Source: an uncultured Neomegalonema sp.
GTDB lineage: Bacteria; Pseudomonadota; Alphaproteobacteria; Rhodobacterales; Rhodobacteraceae
Assembly: GCA_937958345.1 (NCBI GenBank)
Contig: CALGNW010000008.1
Location: 1 to 9,689, forward strand
Direction of reading: 5' to 3'
DNA length: 9,689 bases
The notes below the pieces were generated by a model, which saw only the letters and a program-made list of their open reading frames with translations, did no database searches and was not told the DNA's origin. Positions within the stretch are counted from its first letter, which is position 1, and the number at the start of each line of letters is the position of its first letter. Positions 1 to 6,302 of this stretch are shown here, in pieces. Both the position numbers and the translations under genes were made by a program.

Positions 1-548
1 GCTTCTGCGGTCGCCTGATCATATGTCACGGGATTGTCGATGAATTCCTGAGCCGTGCCGGTTTCAGGTCGTCCGGAAACCGTCTTTTCGGCCAGCGCCT
101 GACGCATATCCCAATGCTCGGCATACTTACCGTCCTCATTGAAATACATCAGATCGAAAATCTTCGACGGGCCTGTGCCGTCGCCGCGATCAACTTCCCG
201 GAACATAACCAGATAGTTGCCGTTATCAAGGAAGCCCCGCTCGCCCACCCACGGGATCTGCTTCGAGGAGAAGCCTTCGGGACGGTCGGCGATCAGGGCG
301 TAGACCGGTTCCATGCCGTCCGCCATATCGGGACTGTGCTGGATGTAAGGGTCGGCGGCAGTAGCGAGGAAGGCTTCCTTGTCTTTCTTCGCGCCCGCCT
401 TGAACATCGTTTGCAGGGTGCGCATCGCTGTCGCGCGGCCATCATGGCCGATGGGGGCAACGAAGTCGAAATCCTGCGGGCAGGTTTGTGCGAATGCGGG
501 GACTGCCATTAATGTTGCGACCAGTGCGATACCAAATCGGTTTAGCAT
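1..548 (-). CDS. Secreted NTF2/SnoaL-like protein, cut by the left window edge
   Basis: Reading leftward from an ATG at 548-546, the frame stays open for 182 codons to the window edge, so the C-terminus is missing. Residues 1-20 form a typical Sec signal peptide: K/R-poor start, hydrophobic LVATLMAV, then AFA before the predicted cleavage. The mature part carries features of the NTF2-like/SnoaL superfamily (COG4922 type): YIQHSPD at about 68-74 and a GKYAEHWD stretch at about 140-147. The family has a cone-shaped alpha+beta barrel fold and is functionally diverse, so no reaction can be assigned. The start is supported by AGAAGGA about 8 bases upstream, which lies inside the end of the preceding small ORF. 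The gene is the last visible member of a leftward group with the DUF2218 gene. The length already exceeds a bare NTF2 domain, so little is probably missing. Confidence 0.85.
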   Translation of the reverse strand, partial: MLNRFGIALVATLMAVPAFAQTCPQDFDFVAPIGHDGRATAMRTLQTMFKAGAKKDKEAFLATAADPYIQHSPDMADGMEPVYALIADRPEGFSSKQIPWVGERGFLDNGNYLVMFREVDRGDGTGPSKIFDLMYFNEDGKYAEHWDMRQALAEKTVSGRPETGTAQEFIDNPVTYDQATAE

Positions 549-552
549 GGGG

Positions 553-648
553 TCAGTCCTTCTGTCTGAATACGAGAAAGATGCAGAGCGCGGCGATGAT
601 CGCGAAGACCAGCCCGCCAATTACATTCTCGGCTCGGCGGATATTCAC
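553..648 (-). CDS. Possible 31-residue single-span membrane peptide
   Basis: A GTG-initiated ORF encodes 31 residues: a basic start (NIRRAEN), a hydrophobic span at about residues 9-26 (VIGGLVFAIIAALCIFLV) and a charged tail RQKD. Its stop codon lies 4 bases before the ATG of the NTF2-like gene, and the Shine-Dalgarno of that gene lies inside this ORF, so the two may be translationally coupled. Against it, no good ribosome binding site precedes the GTG, and an in-frame TAA sits directly before it, so no longer start in this frame is possible. The alternative is that it is the C-terminal half of a frameshifted or mis-sequenced small protein starting at the ATG at 724. The family is not recognised. 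Confidence 0.35.
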   Translation of the reverse strand: MNIRRAENVIGGLVFAIIAALCIFLVFRQKD

Positions 649-728
649 TTAGTGGCGTCGCGTTAAGCGTCAGTCCTGAATCATCGGCAGCGGCTTTTAC
701 CGCTCCCGACCCGGTTTTTCGCATGGGG

Positions 729-1013
729 TTACGCTTCGCGCTGCCAGGTGATTTGCGGATTTTCACGAAACGCAAAGCGTTCAAGGTGGCTGCCGAGAAA
801 GTTTTCCAACTTCTCGATCTCGCCTTCACCACCGGTCGCCTGCAACGTCAGCGCGTTGGTGCTGGCGCGAAGCTGGCAAGACCCGAAAGGAAGCGAGACT
901 TTCCCTTCTTCGTGCGTAAACTCGACCGGAACCTTGTGGCCAAAATGCTTGCAGAGCTGTTGAAGATACTTGCTGGCATTTTCTGTTGTTACGTTAGCGG
1001 TACTGACTGTCAT
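729..1013 (-). CDS. DUF2218 family protein
   Basis: This is a small 94-residue protein. The pattern of ASKYLQQLCKHFGHK (about residues 13-27), then VEFTHEEGKVSLPFGSCQL, and a C-terminal LERFAFRENPQITWQ matches the DUF2218 family (COG3553), whose members are usually around 90-100 residues, so it looks complete. It has no signal peptide or membrane span and should be cytoplasmic. The biochemical function of the family is unknown to me. The ATG at 1013 has an excellent Shine-Dalgarno, GGAGG, five bases upstream. It is the first gene of the leftward group and faces a LysR-type regulator across a 95-base gap, so control by that regulator is a reasonable inference. The opposite-strand ORFs over this region are shadows. 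Confidence 0.88.
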   Translation of the reverse strand: MTVSTANVTTENASKYLQQLCKHFGHKVPVEFTHEEGKVSLPFGSCQLRASTNALTLQATGGEGEIEKLENFLGSHLERFAFRENPQITWQREA

Positions 1014-1018
1014 CGCTG

Positions 1019-1023
1019 CCTCC
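1019..1023 (-). promoter_or_regulatory. Shine-Dalgarno of the DUF2218 gene
   Basis: On the minus strand this reads GGAGG, five bases before the ATG at 1013. It fixes the start of the DUF2218 gene. Confidence 0.8.
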
Positions 1024-1061
1024 GTGTTGTTGGGAACCAGAGATAGACGCCGTGAGCCTTT

Positions 1062-1089
1062 GTGATTAGGGTGTAATTCCCGTTATCAC
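1062..1089. promoter_or_regulatory. Candidate LysR operator dyad in the divergent gap
   Basis: Between the DUF2218 and LysR genes there is an imperfect inverted repeat: GTGAT (1062-1066) opposite ATCAC (1085-1089), with inner GGG (1069-1071) opposite CCC (1079-1081). The two arms are offset by one base between outer and inner blocks. LysR-type regulators usually bind imperfect dyads near their own divergent promoters, so both position and symmetry fit. I could not place convincing -35/-10 hexamers for either direction. The assignment as operator is inference. Confidence 0.45.
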
Positions 1090-1108
1090 TGTTAGATAAA
1101 TTTAAAAG

Positions 1109-1990
1109 ATGATCGAAGAATACCGCCGTCTGGCCATCTTTGTTGCGGTCGTCGATGCTGGCAGTTTCAGCGAAGCAGGTCGTCGCCTCAAACTCTCAAC
1201 TGCGTCTGTCAGCCATCATATCTCGAAACTCGAAAGCAAGCTTGGCGTCGCCTTGTTCTTTAGATCAACGCGGTCGTTGTCTTTGACACAAGAGGGTCAG
1301 GCGATGCTTGGTGCCGCGCGGCGTATGATCGCCGCCGGAGACGAAGCCCTCGATGCCCATGCCGATAACAGTGAACAGCCGGTCGGAGCCTTGCGCGTTG
1401 CCATCCCTGCGTTCGGACAAAGTACGCCAATCTATCAGCAGCTTTGGAGCTTTGCGTTACAGCACCCGATGGTGTCGATCTCTCTTCGGAGCAGCGACAC
1501 GCCCATTGATCTCATCAAGGATGGTGTAGACGTTGCCATTCGGCTCGGCGTGCTCGCAGATAGCAGTTTGAAGAGTCGCCGCATCTCGGAATTCAACCGA
1601 TTGCTGGTCGCCGCGCCAGAATATCTGGCAAAGCAAAAACCGATTAGGACTTTAAAGGATTTGTCGTTGTGCGATTTCATCGCCGTCGCCGCACTCCCTG
1701 ACGCTGTGCAGCTTATCTCCGGAAAAGAGGATGCATCCGTTGAATTCGAAAATGTGAGACTAGAGGTCGACACCATAGCGGCGGCGATATCAGCGGTGAA
1801 GGCAGGCTTGGGACTGCGCGGTTTGCCGGAGATGGAAATTCGTTCGGATCTGGATGCCGGAACGCTTGTCCAAGTGCTGCCCGAGTGGCAGTTGCCTCTC
1901 TTGAACATCTATGCCGTATGGCTGGAAAACGGACCGCAAAAAAAGCTCACCCGCAGGTTAATCGACCATCTTGTATCAGGTAGTACCTGA
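1109..1990 (+). CDS. LysR-type transcriptional regulator
   Basis: The product is 293 residues, the normal length for the family. An N-terminal winged helix-turn-helix spans about residues 6-65, with the classic pattern AGSFSEAGRRLKLSTASVSHHISKLE and then LGVALFFRSTRSLSLTQEG. The effector-binding domain (periplasmic-binding-protein-like fold) fills about residues 90-290. It acts in the cytoplasm as a DNA-binding regulator; the inducer cannot be read from the sequence. The ATG at 1109 follows an AT-rich leader with only a weak AAAAG as ribosome binding site. It is divergent from the DUF2218/NTF2-like genes, the usual arrangement for a LysR regulator and its target. Codon choice is visibly less GC-biased (more AAA, TTG, AGT) than in the timA-mltA-smr operon. 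An exact palindrome ends at its stop codon. Confidence 0.93.
   Translation: MIEEYRRLAIFVAVVDAGSFSEAGRRLKLSTASVSHHISKLESKLGVALFFRSTRSLSLTQEGQAMLGAARRMIAAGDEALDAHADNSEQPVGALRVAIPAFGQSTPIYQQLWSFALQHPMVSISLRSSDTPIDLIKDGVDVAIRLGVLADSSLKSRRISEFNRLLVAAPEYLAKQKPIRTLKDLSLCDFIAVAALPDAVQLISGKEDASVEFENVRLEVDTIAAAISAVKAGLGLRGLPEMEIRSDLDAGTLVQVLPEWQLPLLNIYAVWLENGPQKKLTRRLIDHLVSGST
1976..1990. repeat. Perfect 15-base palindrome ending at the lysR-type stop codon
   Basis: TCAGGTA (1976-1982), a central G, then TACCTGA (1984-1990) form an exact inverted repeat whose last three bases are the TGA stop. As RNA it would give only a five-pair stem with a five-base loop, and no T-run follows, so it is not a standard intrinsic terminator. 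It could be a protein-binding site or chance. Confidence 0.5.
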
Positions 1991-2115
1991 CTTGGAGACG
2001 TTTACTGTGTGGTTTGCCCATCGGGACCAGCTACGCTCTTTAAGCTATCGGATGTCCTCTAATTTTACCGGTCAAGACCAATCGGTGACGACCCCCTGAA
2101 ACCGGCGAGCGGGTG

Positions 2116-2433
2116 TCAGAAGATGCTGTGGAAGAATGCTGCCGAGAGAAACTGAAGCAGCAGCGGTACAACCATCAGCAATACCAAGAGGCACAGGGCA
2201 AATGCGCCGAGGTTTTCATCCTTGGCCGCTGCCTCGGTTTCCTTCATCCGGCGAAACTGCAACCGCACGTCGTTGCGAAGTCTTTCGGCCTCTAACTGAG
2301 CCTTTTCCGCCTCGTCGCGCGGCAGGCGGTAGGGCCATATCATCCCCTCGGGTGATTGATCTTTGGGTGCGCCGCAGCCGACGCAGCCGTGATCGTTGGT
2401 GAGTTCGGCGACCCCGCAATATATGCAGCGCAT
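2116..2433 (-). CDS. Small zinc-ribbon protein with C-terminal membrane anchor
   Basis: This 105-residue protein was not matched to a named family. Two CxxC knuckles near the N-terminus (C3/C6 and C17/C20, in CIYCG and CVGCG) form a typical zinc-ribbon. A charged, probably helical segment follows at about residues 37-73, rich in E, K and R (DEAEKAQLEAERLRNDVRLQ). One strongly hydrophobic span at about 75-101 (LGAFALCLLVLLMVVPLLL) ends the protein. The layout suggests a tail-anchored inner-membrane protein with the zinc-ribbon in the cytoplasm. The ATG at 2433 lets the protein begin directly with the zinc knuckle; upstream only a weak AGAG can serve as ribosome binding site. It is divergent from the lipoprotein gene at 2545 and may share a regulatory region with it. 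The overlapping plus-strand ORFs are shadows. Confidence 0.78.
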   Translation of the reverse strand: MRCIYCGVAELTNDHGCVGCGAPKDQSPEGMIWPYRLPRDEAEKAQLEAERLRNDVRLQFRRMKETEAAAKDENLGAFALCLLVLLMVVPLLLQFLSAAFFHSIF

Positions 2434-2493
2434 GATGTTTGCTCTTTTTTCTGCTGATGCGACGGTAAAGTAGCAAGCAGGGATTAAATCTAC

Positions 2494-2507
2494 AGAAACG
2501 TGTTTCT
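2494..2507. promoter_or_regulatory. Candidate operator palindrome in the divergent gap
   Basis: AGAAAC (2494-2499), GT, then GTTTCT (2502-2507) give six-base perfect arms around a two-base centre. It lies in the 111-base gap between two divergent genes, 61 bases upstream of one start and 37 upstream of the other. Size and symmetry resemble binding sites of dimeric repressors such as TetR-type proteins, but no such regulator is encoded nearby. The functional reading is inference. Confidence 0.4.
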
Positions 2508-2516
2508 ATTACGCTG

Positions 2517-2539
2517 TCCGTCTGAATACGGATGAGGGG
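2517..2539 (+). promoter_or_regulatory. Ribosome binding site with adjacent short stem, lipoprotein gene
   Basis: AGGGG at 2535-2539, five bases before the ATG, is the Shine-Dalgarno that sets the start at 2545. Just upstream, TCCGT (2517-2521) can pair with ACGGA (2528-2532) around a six-base loop. The stem leaves the Shine-Dalgarno free, so a translational effect is only a possibility. Confidence 0.4.
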
Positions 2540-2544
2540 TCGAG

Positions 2545-3588
2545 ATGCGGTTAAGGGTGTTGGCGCTCGCGATACTGGCGGGATTGGCGGGATGCGGCGA
2601 AGAAGAGTTTGTAGACGCGCCGCCCCAGTCCGACCCCGGCAAACGGGCGAAAATGGACGTGATCGGGATGACGGCAAAGTCGTCCAAAGTCGCCATCGCG
2701 GCGGATAACCGCGTTCATTGGTTCACAGCACTGGCCAGCGAAACGCATTTATCGGCGGCAACCGCCATTCCCGCACAGGTCTCGCGGATGACGCCCGAAC
2801 GCCGGTGCGATTTTACGCCGCCCGCAGAGGGATCGCTGGTCTCGGTTGTGAATCTGAGCGGGTCGCCGGTCGAGACAACGATCTTTCCGACGACCGAAAA
2901 GCTGATCGCCGATAATGTCGAGCGCCTGATCGACCGCAGCGGCGATAAGATGCTGATGATTCTGGGCAAGACGGCACTGGTTGATCCGTTCGAGATGGTT
3001 AACCTGATTTTGACCGAAACGTCCGCGCCCCTGCATCTGGTCCTGTCCGCGAAAAAACAGGTGATCTGGAACTTTGTCCCTGCCGAGGGTGTGAAGATCT
3101 CGCATGTTACCTTGCTGGGCCAGCAGGAGTTCGGGGTCGTCAATCTGCCCGAGGGCGTGAGCATCACGGCCCATGACGGCAAGATGCTGAAAAAATGCGA
3201 TATCGCACCTGCCTATACCCCGCGCGAGGACTGGAAGCTGGCGCGGCGGAGCCGGGAGCATTTCGACAAGTACAAACTGAGAAGCGCGCGGTTCGATAAC
3301 TGGCTGCGCAGTGCCCATAACGGATACTCTGCCGAGCATAAGGTCGAGGGCCTGTCATTCGGTCATGTCCTGATCGGGCCGGCGCCGCGAATTCTGGGCG
3401 AACGGGTTCCGTATCGCGGGATCGGTCAGGGCCATGTGCAAGTGGTCAGCAGCGTGCCGATTGATGTGATGGATCGCCGGGATTACGCGCGGAAGATGAA
3501 AGCCATTGCGACACAAAAGGCCGAGCAGTTCGTCGGGATGAGCCTTGCCGCCTATGGCCGCGAAAAGAATAAGCAGAGGAACAACTGA
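2545..3588 (+). CDS. Lipoprotein of unknown function
   Basis: The 347-residue product starts with a lipoprotein signal peptide: MRLR, a hydrophobic core, then the lipobox L14-A15-G16-C17. The residue after the cysteine is G, not D, which argues for sorting to the outer membrane if the E. coli rule applies. The mature protein was not recognised. It has two further cysteines, C88 in ERRCDF and C218 in KKCDI, both followed by D and a hydrophobic residue and each preceded by a segment with a VxW core (W59 and W175). This hints at an internal duplication and a possible C88-C218 disulphide. The last 120 residues are basic and probably alpha/beta. The next gene begins three bases after the stop, so the two are almost certainly co-transcribed and probably act together in the envelope. 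Confidence 0.85.
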   Translation: MRLRVLALAILAGLAGCGEEEFVDAPPQSDPGKRAKMDVIGMTAKSSKVAIAADNRVHWFTALASETHLSAATAIPAQVSRMTPERRCDFTPPAEGSLVSVVNLSGSPVETTIFPTTEKLIADNVERLIDRSGDKMLMILGKTALVDPFEMVNLILTETSAPLHLVLSAKKQVIWNFVPAEGVKISHVTLLGQQEFGVVNLPEGVSITAHDGKMLKKCDIAPAYTPREDWKLARRSREHFDKYKLRSARFDNWLRSAHNGYSAEHKVEGLSFGHVLIGPAPRILGERVPYRGIGQGHVQVVSSVPIDVMDRRDYARKMKAIATQKAEQFVGMSLAAYGREKNKQRNN

Positions 3589-3591
3589 ACC

Positions 3592-4332
3592 ATGCGCATA
3601 TTTCTGGTTATTCTTTTTATGCTCGCCACGTTGCCGATGATTATGGGCGGGTTTATCCAACTGAGCGCCGGGGCGATGATGTATTCGGCCACCCGCAATG
3701 TTCAGTCGCAGATTCTGGCCTCGGGCACGCGCGGCGAACCCTATAAGGATTCGCTGGATGTCGAGGGTCATCTGTTGCGCAAGTCCCATCCGGCGAAGGG
3801 GTATCTCGCGCTGTTGAATGCGAACGAGATGGACGACCTGCGCAGCATTCGCGTGCGCCAGAACCTGCCGTTGAACGCCTTTCTGGAGAACGGCGAGAGT
3901 AAGCCCGCCGACGAATTTATTCATATTCTGCTGTCTTCGCGCGCCCGCAAAGTTGCCGAGCGCGAGTGCCGTATTCTGAAACAATCACTGGCCGACAAAT
4001 GTTCGGTGCGTTCGGCAGAGGCCAGAATGGACAAGCGCGGGCGTCACGTCACGCTGCGCGCCCGCTATGACTTTACCCAAAAGGACGGCATCGGCACATT
4101 CGAGGCGGACCTGCCCCTGCGCTATGTGGCGGTTAAAGAGAATTTCCGCCGCAAGGGCAGTGTGTCCGAATCCGCGCGGGCCAGCGTCTACCGGAAAATT
4201 TCCGACATGTGCAAATCCCTGCGCAGCCGCGAGGGGAATTGCGGGTTGTCGTCGGTCAGCGTCACGCCGCTGGATAAGAAAAGAGGTCTGTCGGTGAAGG
4301 CGACTTTGTCGGCCCTGCAGCGCCGGAGCTGA
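3592..4332 (+). CDS. Membrane-anchored or exported protein with two cysteine-pair repeats
   Basis: The 246-residue product begins with a hydrophobic segment (about residues 3-21) that is either a signal anchor or a signal peptide, so the rest should be periplasmic. No known family was recognised. The C-terminal half contains two similar units: residues about 117-161 (C126 and C137, ten residues apart, then a D-K-R-G turn and alternating strand residues) and about 196-241 (C207 and C217, nine apart, then D-K-K-R-G and a similar strand). Each unit looks like a helix with a cysteine pair followed by a beta hairpin, probably with one disulphide each. AGAGGA at 3575-3580 can serve as ribosome binding site. 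The start is three bases after the lipoprotein stop, and the gene ends nine bases before the convergent kinase gene. Confidence 0.82.
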   Translation: MRIFLVILFMLATLPMIMGGFIQLSAGAMMYSATRNVQSQILASGTRGEPYKDSLDVEGHLLRKSHPAKGYLALLNANEMDDLRSIRVRQNLPLNAFLENGESKPADEFIHILLSSRARKVAERECRILKQSLADKCSVRSAEARMDKRGRHVTLRARYDFTQKDGIGTFEADLPLRYVAVKENFRRKGSVSESARASVYRKISDMCKSLRSREGNCGLSSVSVTPLDKKRGLSVKATLSALQRRS

Positions 4333-4341
4333 TCGCAGGGA

Positions 4342-5676
4342 TTAACGCGGCAGCATCAGCGAAACCTTGAGACCGCCAAGCGCGGAACTGCCCAAGGTGA
4401 TGTCGCCGCCATGGGCGCGAGCCGCATCCAGTGCGATGCTGAGCCCGAGGCCCGAGCCGCCGCCGCCATCCATATTACGGGCCGCATCCAGCCGGTAAAA
4501 CGGACGGAAGGCGGCTTCGCGCTGGGCTTCGGGGATGCCGGGGCCATTGTCCTCGATCGTGACGCCGACGTGACTGCGCGATGCATCCAGCGCCACCTGC
4601 ACCGCGCCGCCGTATTTGACGGCGTTGCCGATCAGGTTCTGGACACAGCGGCGGATCGTGTCGGGGCGCAGCAGGGTGTTGAAATCACGATCCGCCTGAA
4701 CCGCGAGGTCGACGCTGTGTCCCGCTGCGGTTTCAGCCTCGACAATCGCCTCGACAATCGCGCGCAGATCGGTTTGTGCCGGAGCCTCGCCCTCCTCGCC
4801 GCGTGCGAAGGCAAGAAAGCCGTCGATCATGCGCTCCATCTCGTCAACATCGGTCTTGAGCGCGGCTGCTTCGGGGTCGTCCTCGGCCAAGGCCAGCGCA
4901 AGGCGCATGCGTGTCAGAGGCGTGCGCAGGTCGTGACTGACGCCCGACAGCATCATGGTGCGCTGGCTGATCTGACGTTCGATCCGCCCGCGCATTAAAT
5001 GAAACGCCCCGGCGGCGCGTCTGATTTCCTCGGCCCCGCTGGGCTTGAAGGGCGGGGCGGGCTGGCCCTTGCCGAAGGCCTCTGCCGCGTCGGCAAGCTG
5101 GCGGATCGGACGGACCTGATTGCGCAGAAAGATCACGGCAATCAGCATCAGAACCACCGCAGCCGCAACCATCCATACCAACAACAGATGCGGCTTTGAT
5201 GCGATCATCCGGTTTTCGCGGGGGGTCGCGTGCAGCACGCCGTTTTTCAGGGCGACCTGCAGATCGACCCGTTTGTCGAGGGCGACGGTATCGACGCGGA
5301 CGGGTCTGTCGATAAATTCCTGCACCGTCTCGGTGAGAACGCGGGGGATGATGCCATACGCCGGACGCCGGATGCCGGGGGCCAGCACGCCCTCGGGTTC
5401 GATCCAGATTTCATAGCCCAGAGATGCCGCGGCCTCGGCCAGCAGAGCCTCGCGCTCGAGCGGGTCTGTTTCCTGCTCGACCAGCGATGCGACCAGATTG
5501 ATCTCGCTGGCGAACTCGGTCGCGAGCTGACGGGTTACGCCCGTCCAGTGGCGTTCGATGAAAACGAGGGCGACGACGACTTGCAGAATGGCGACCGGCA
5601 CAATCAGGATCATCACCGAGCGGCCAAAAAGACTGCGCGGCAGGAATTTTTTGTAGCCCTGTACGGGAAAGTCCAT
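4342..5676 (-). CDS. EnvZ-type membrane sensor histidine kinase
   Basis: The 444-residue kinase has transmembrane segments at about 21-41 and 163-184 flanking a periplasmic sensor region of about 120 residues. A HAMP linker (about 185-238) follows, then the dimerisation domain with the phospho-accepting H248 in GVSHDLRTPLTRMRL. The catalytic domain has an N box (N347 and N351 in QNLIGNAVKYG), a G1 box (DNGPG at 376-380) and a G2 box (GGGGSGLGLS, from about 404). All catalytic residues are present. The N-terminal PRSLFGRS and ERHW pattern resembles the EnvZ-like kinases of Alphaproteobacteria. The start is supported by AGAGG seven bases upstream. It follows the smr gene by 17 bases and so probably belongs to the timA-mltA-smr operon. 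No response regulator gene is visible, so the partner is likely encoded elsewhere. Confidence 0.93.
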   Translation of the reverse strand: MDFPVQGYKKFLPRSLFGRSVMILIVPVAILQVVVALVFIERHWTGVTRQLATEFASEINLVASLVEQETDPLEREALLAEAAASLGYEIWIEPEGVLAPGIRRPAYGIIPRVLTETVQEFIDRPVRVDTVALDKRVDLQVALKNGVLHATPRENRMIASKPHLLLVWMVAAAVVLMLIAVIFLRNQVRPIRQLADAAEAFGKGQPAPPFKPSGAEEIRRAAGAFHLMRGRIERQISQRTMMLSGVSHDLRTPLTRMRLALALAEDDPEAAALKTDVDEMERMIDGFLAFARGEEGEAPAQTDLRAIVEAIVEAETAAGHSVDLAVQADRDFNTLLRPDTIRRCVQNLIGNAVKYGGAVQVALDASRSHVGVTIEDNGPGIPEAQREAAFRPFYRLDAARNMDGGGGSGLGLSIALDAARAHGGDITLGSSALGGLKVSLMLPR

Positions 5677-5693
5677 GTGTGTGCCTCTGCCGC

Positions 5694-6302
5694 CTAGCGG
5701 GGCCGTTTGAGGTAGACGTAAAGCGCGCCCTCGCCTCCGTGGCGTTTGTGCGCCTGATAAATGCCGACCACCGCTCCCGCCAGCGCAGGTTCGCGCAGCC
5801 AGCGCGGCACATCGCGTTTCAGGACGCCGCGATTGTCGCCATAGCCGACCGCGCGGCCCCGGTAATCGCCGCCCTTGCCGGTGATGACAAGCACACAGCG
5901 CGCGCCGCCGGTGTATTGCGCCTGTATGAAACGGGTTAGCGCCGCGTGCGCCGCGTCGAGTGTCATGCCGTGCAGATCAACCCGCGCCTCGGGCGTGCGC
6001 TCGCCTTTCTTCAGGGATTTGGCTGTTTTGCGGTCCAGCCCCGGCGTGCTGTCGGTCAGGGGATCGACGGTGGCGGCATTCGGATAAAACCGCCGTGCGG
6101 GGACCGAGGGCAGCGGGCGGGACGGGCCACTGAAACCGCGCGGATCAGGCAGGCGTATCCGGCGTTTTTCAGGAGCGGCCTGATTGAGCGAAAGCGGCTT
6201 GGCGTCTTTTGTCGCGACCTGCCACAACGCCATTTCGTCGTCGCTGGTGTTGCGCGGTCCCCGGTCGGGTTTGTCCAGTTTTCGGGGCCGAGGGGTGCTC
6301 AC
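5694..6302 (-). CDS. Smr-domain protein (probable nuclease or nucleic-acid-binding)
   Basis: The 202-residue protein has a basic, proline-rich N-terminal region of about 100 residues, probably disordered, and a C-terminal Smr domain at about 106-200. The hallmarks are VDLHG (108-112), ITGKGG (about 140-145), GVLKRDVPRWL (159-169) and HGGEGALYVYL (188-198). Smr domains occur at the end of MutS2 and as stand-alone proteins, and several bind or nick nucleic acids; the role of this stand-alone form is not settled. The start is a GTG that overlaps the mltA stop by four bases (GTGA on the minus strand), indicating translational coupling. No other start is needed to cover the domain. Confidence 0.92.
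   Translation of the reverse strand: MSTPRPRKLDKPDRGPRNTSDDEMALWQVATKDAKPLSLNQAAPEKRRIRLPDPRGFSGPSRPLPSVPARRFYPNAATVDPLTDSTPGLDRKTAKSLKKGERTPEARVDLHGMTLDAAHAALTRFIQAQYTGGARCVLVITGKGGDYRGRAVGYGDNRGVLKRDVPRWLREPALAGAVVGIYQAHKRHGGEGALYVYLKRPR

Noticed and set aside
690..705. Small stem AGCGG/CCGCT after the DUF2218 gene
   Set aside because: Only five pairs with no adjacent T-run on the minus strand, so it is not supported as a terminator.
2050..2063. 13-base match GGATGTCCTCTAA also found near 9325
   Set aside because: A single 13-base match is expected by chance in a window of this size, and the contexts are unrelated.
2749..3339. Long minus-strand ORFs over the lipoprotein gene (2715-3339)
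   Set aside because: The plus-strand frame has a lipobox, Shine-Dalgarno and tight spacing to the next gene; the antisense frames have none of these.
4411..5697. Plus-strand ORFs opposite the EnvZ-type kinase
   Set aside because: The kinase carries all catalytic boxes; the opposite frames are shadows.
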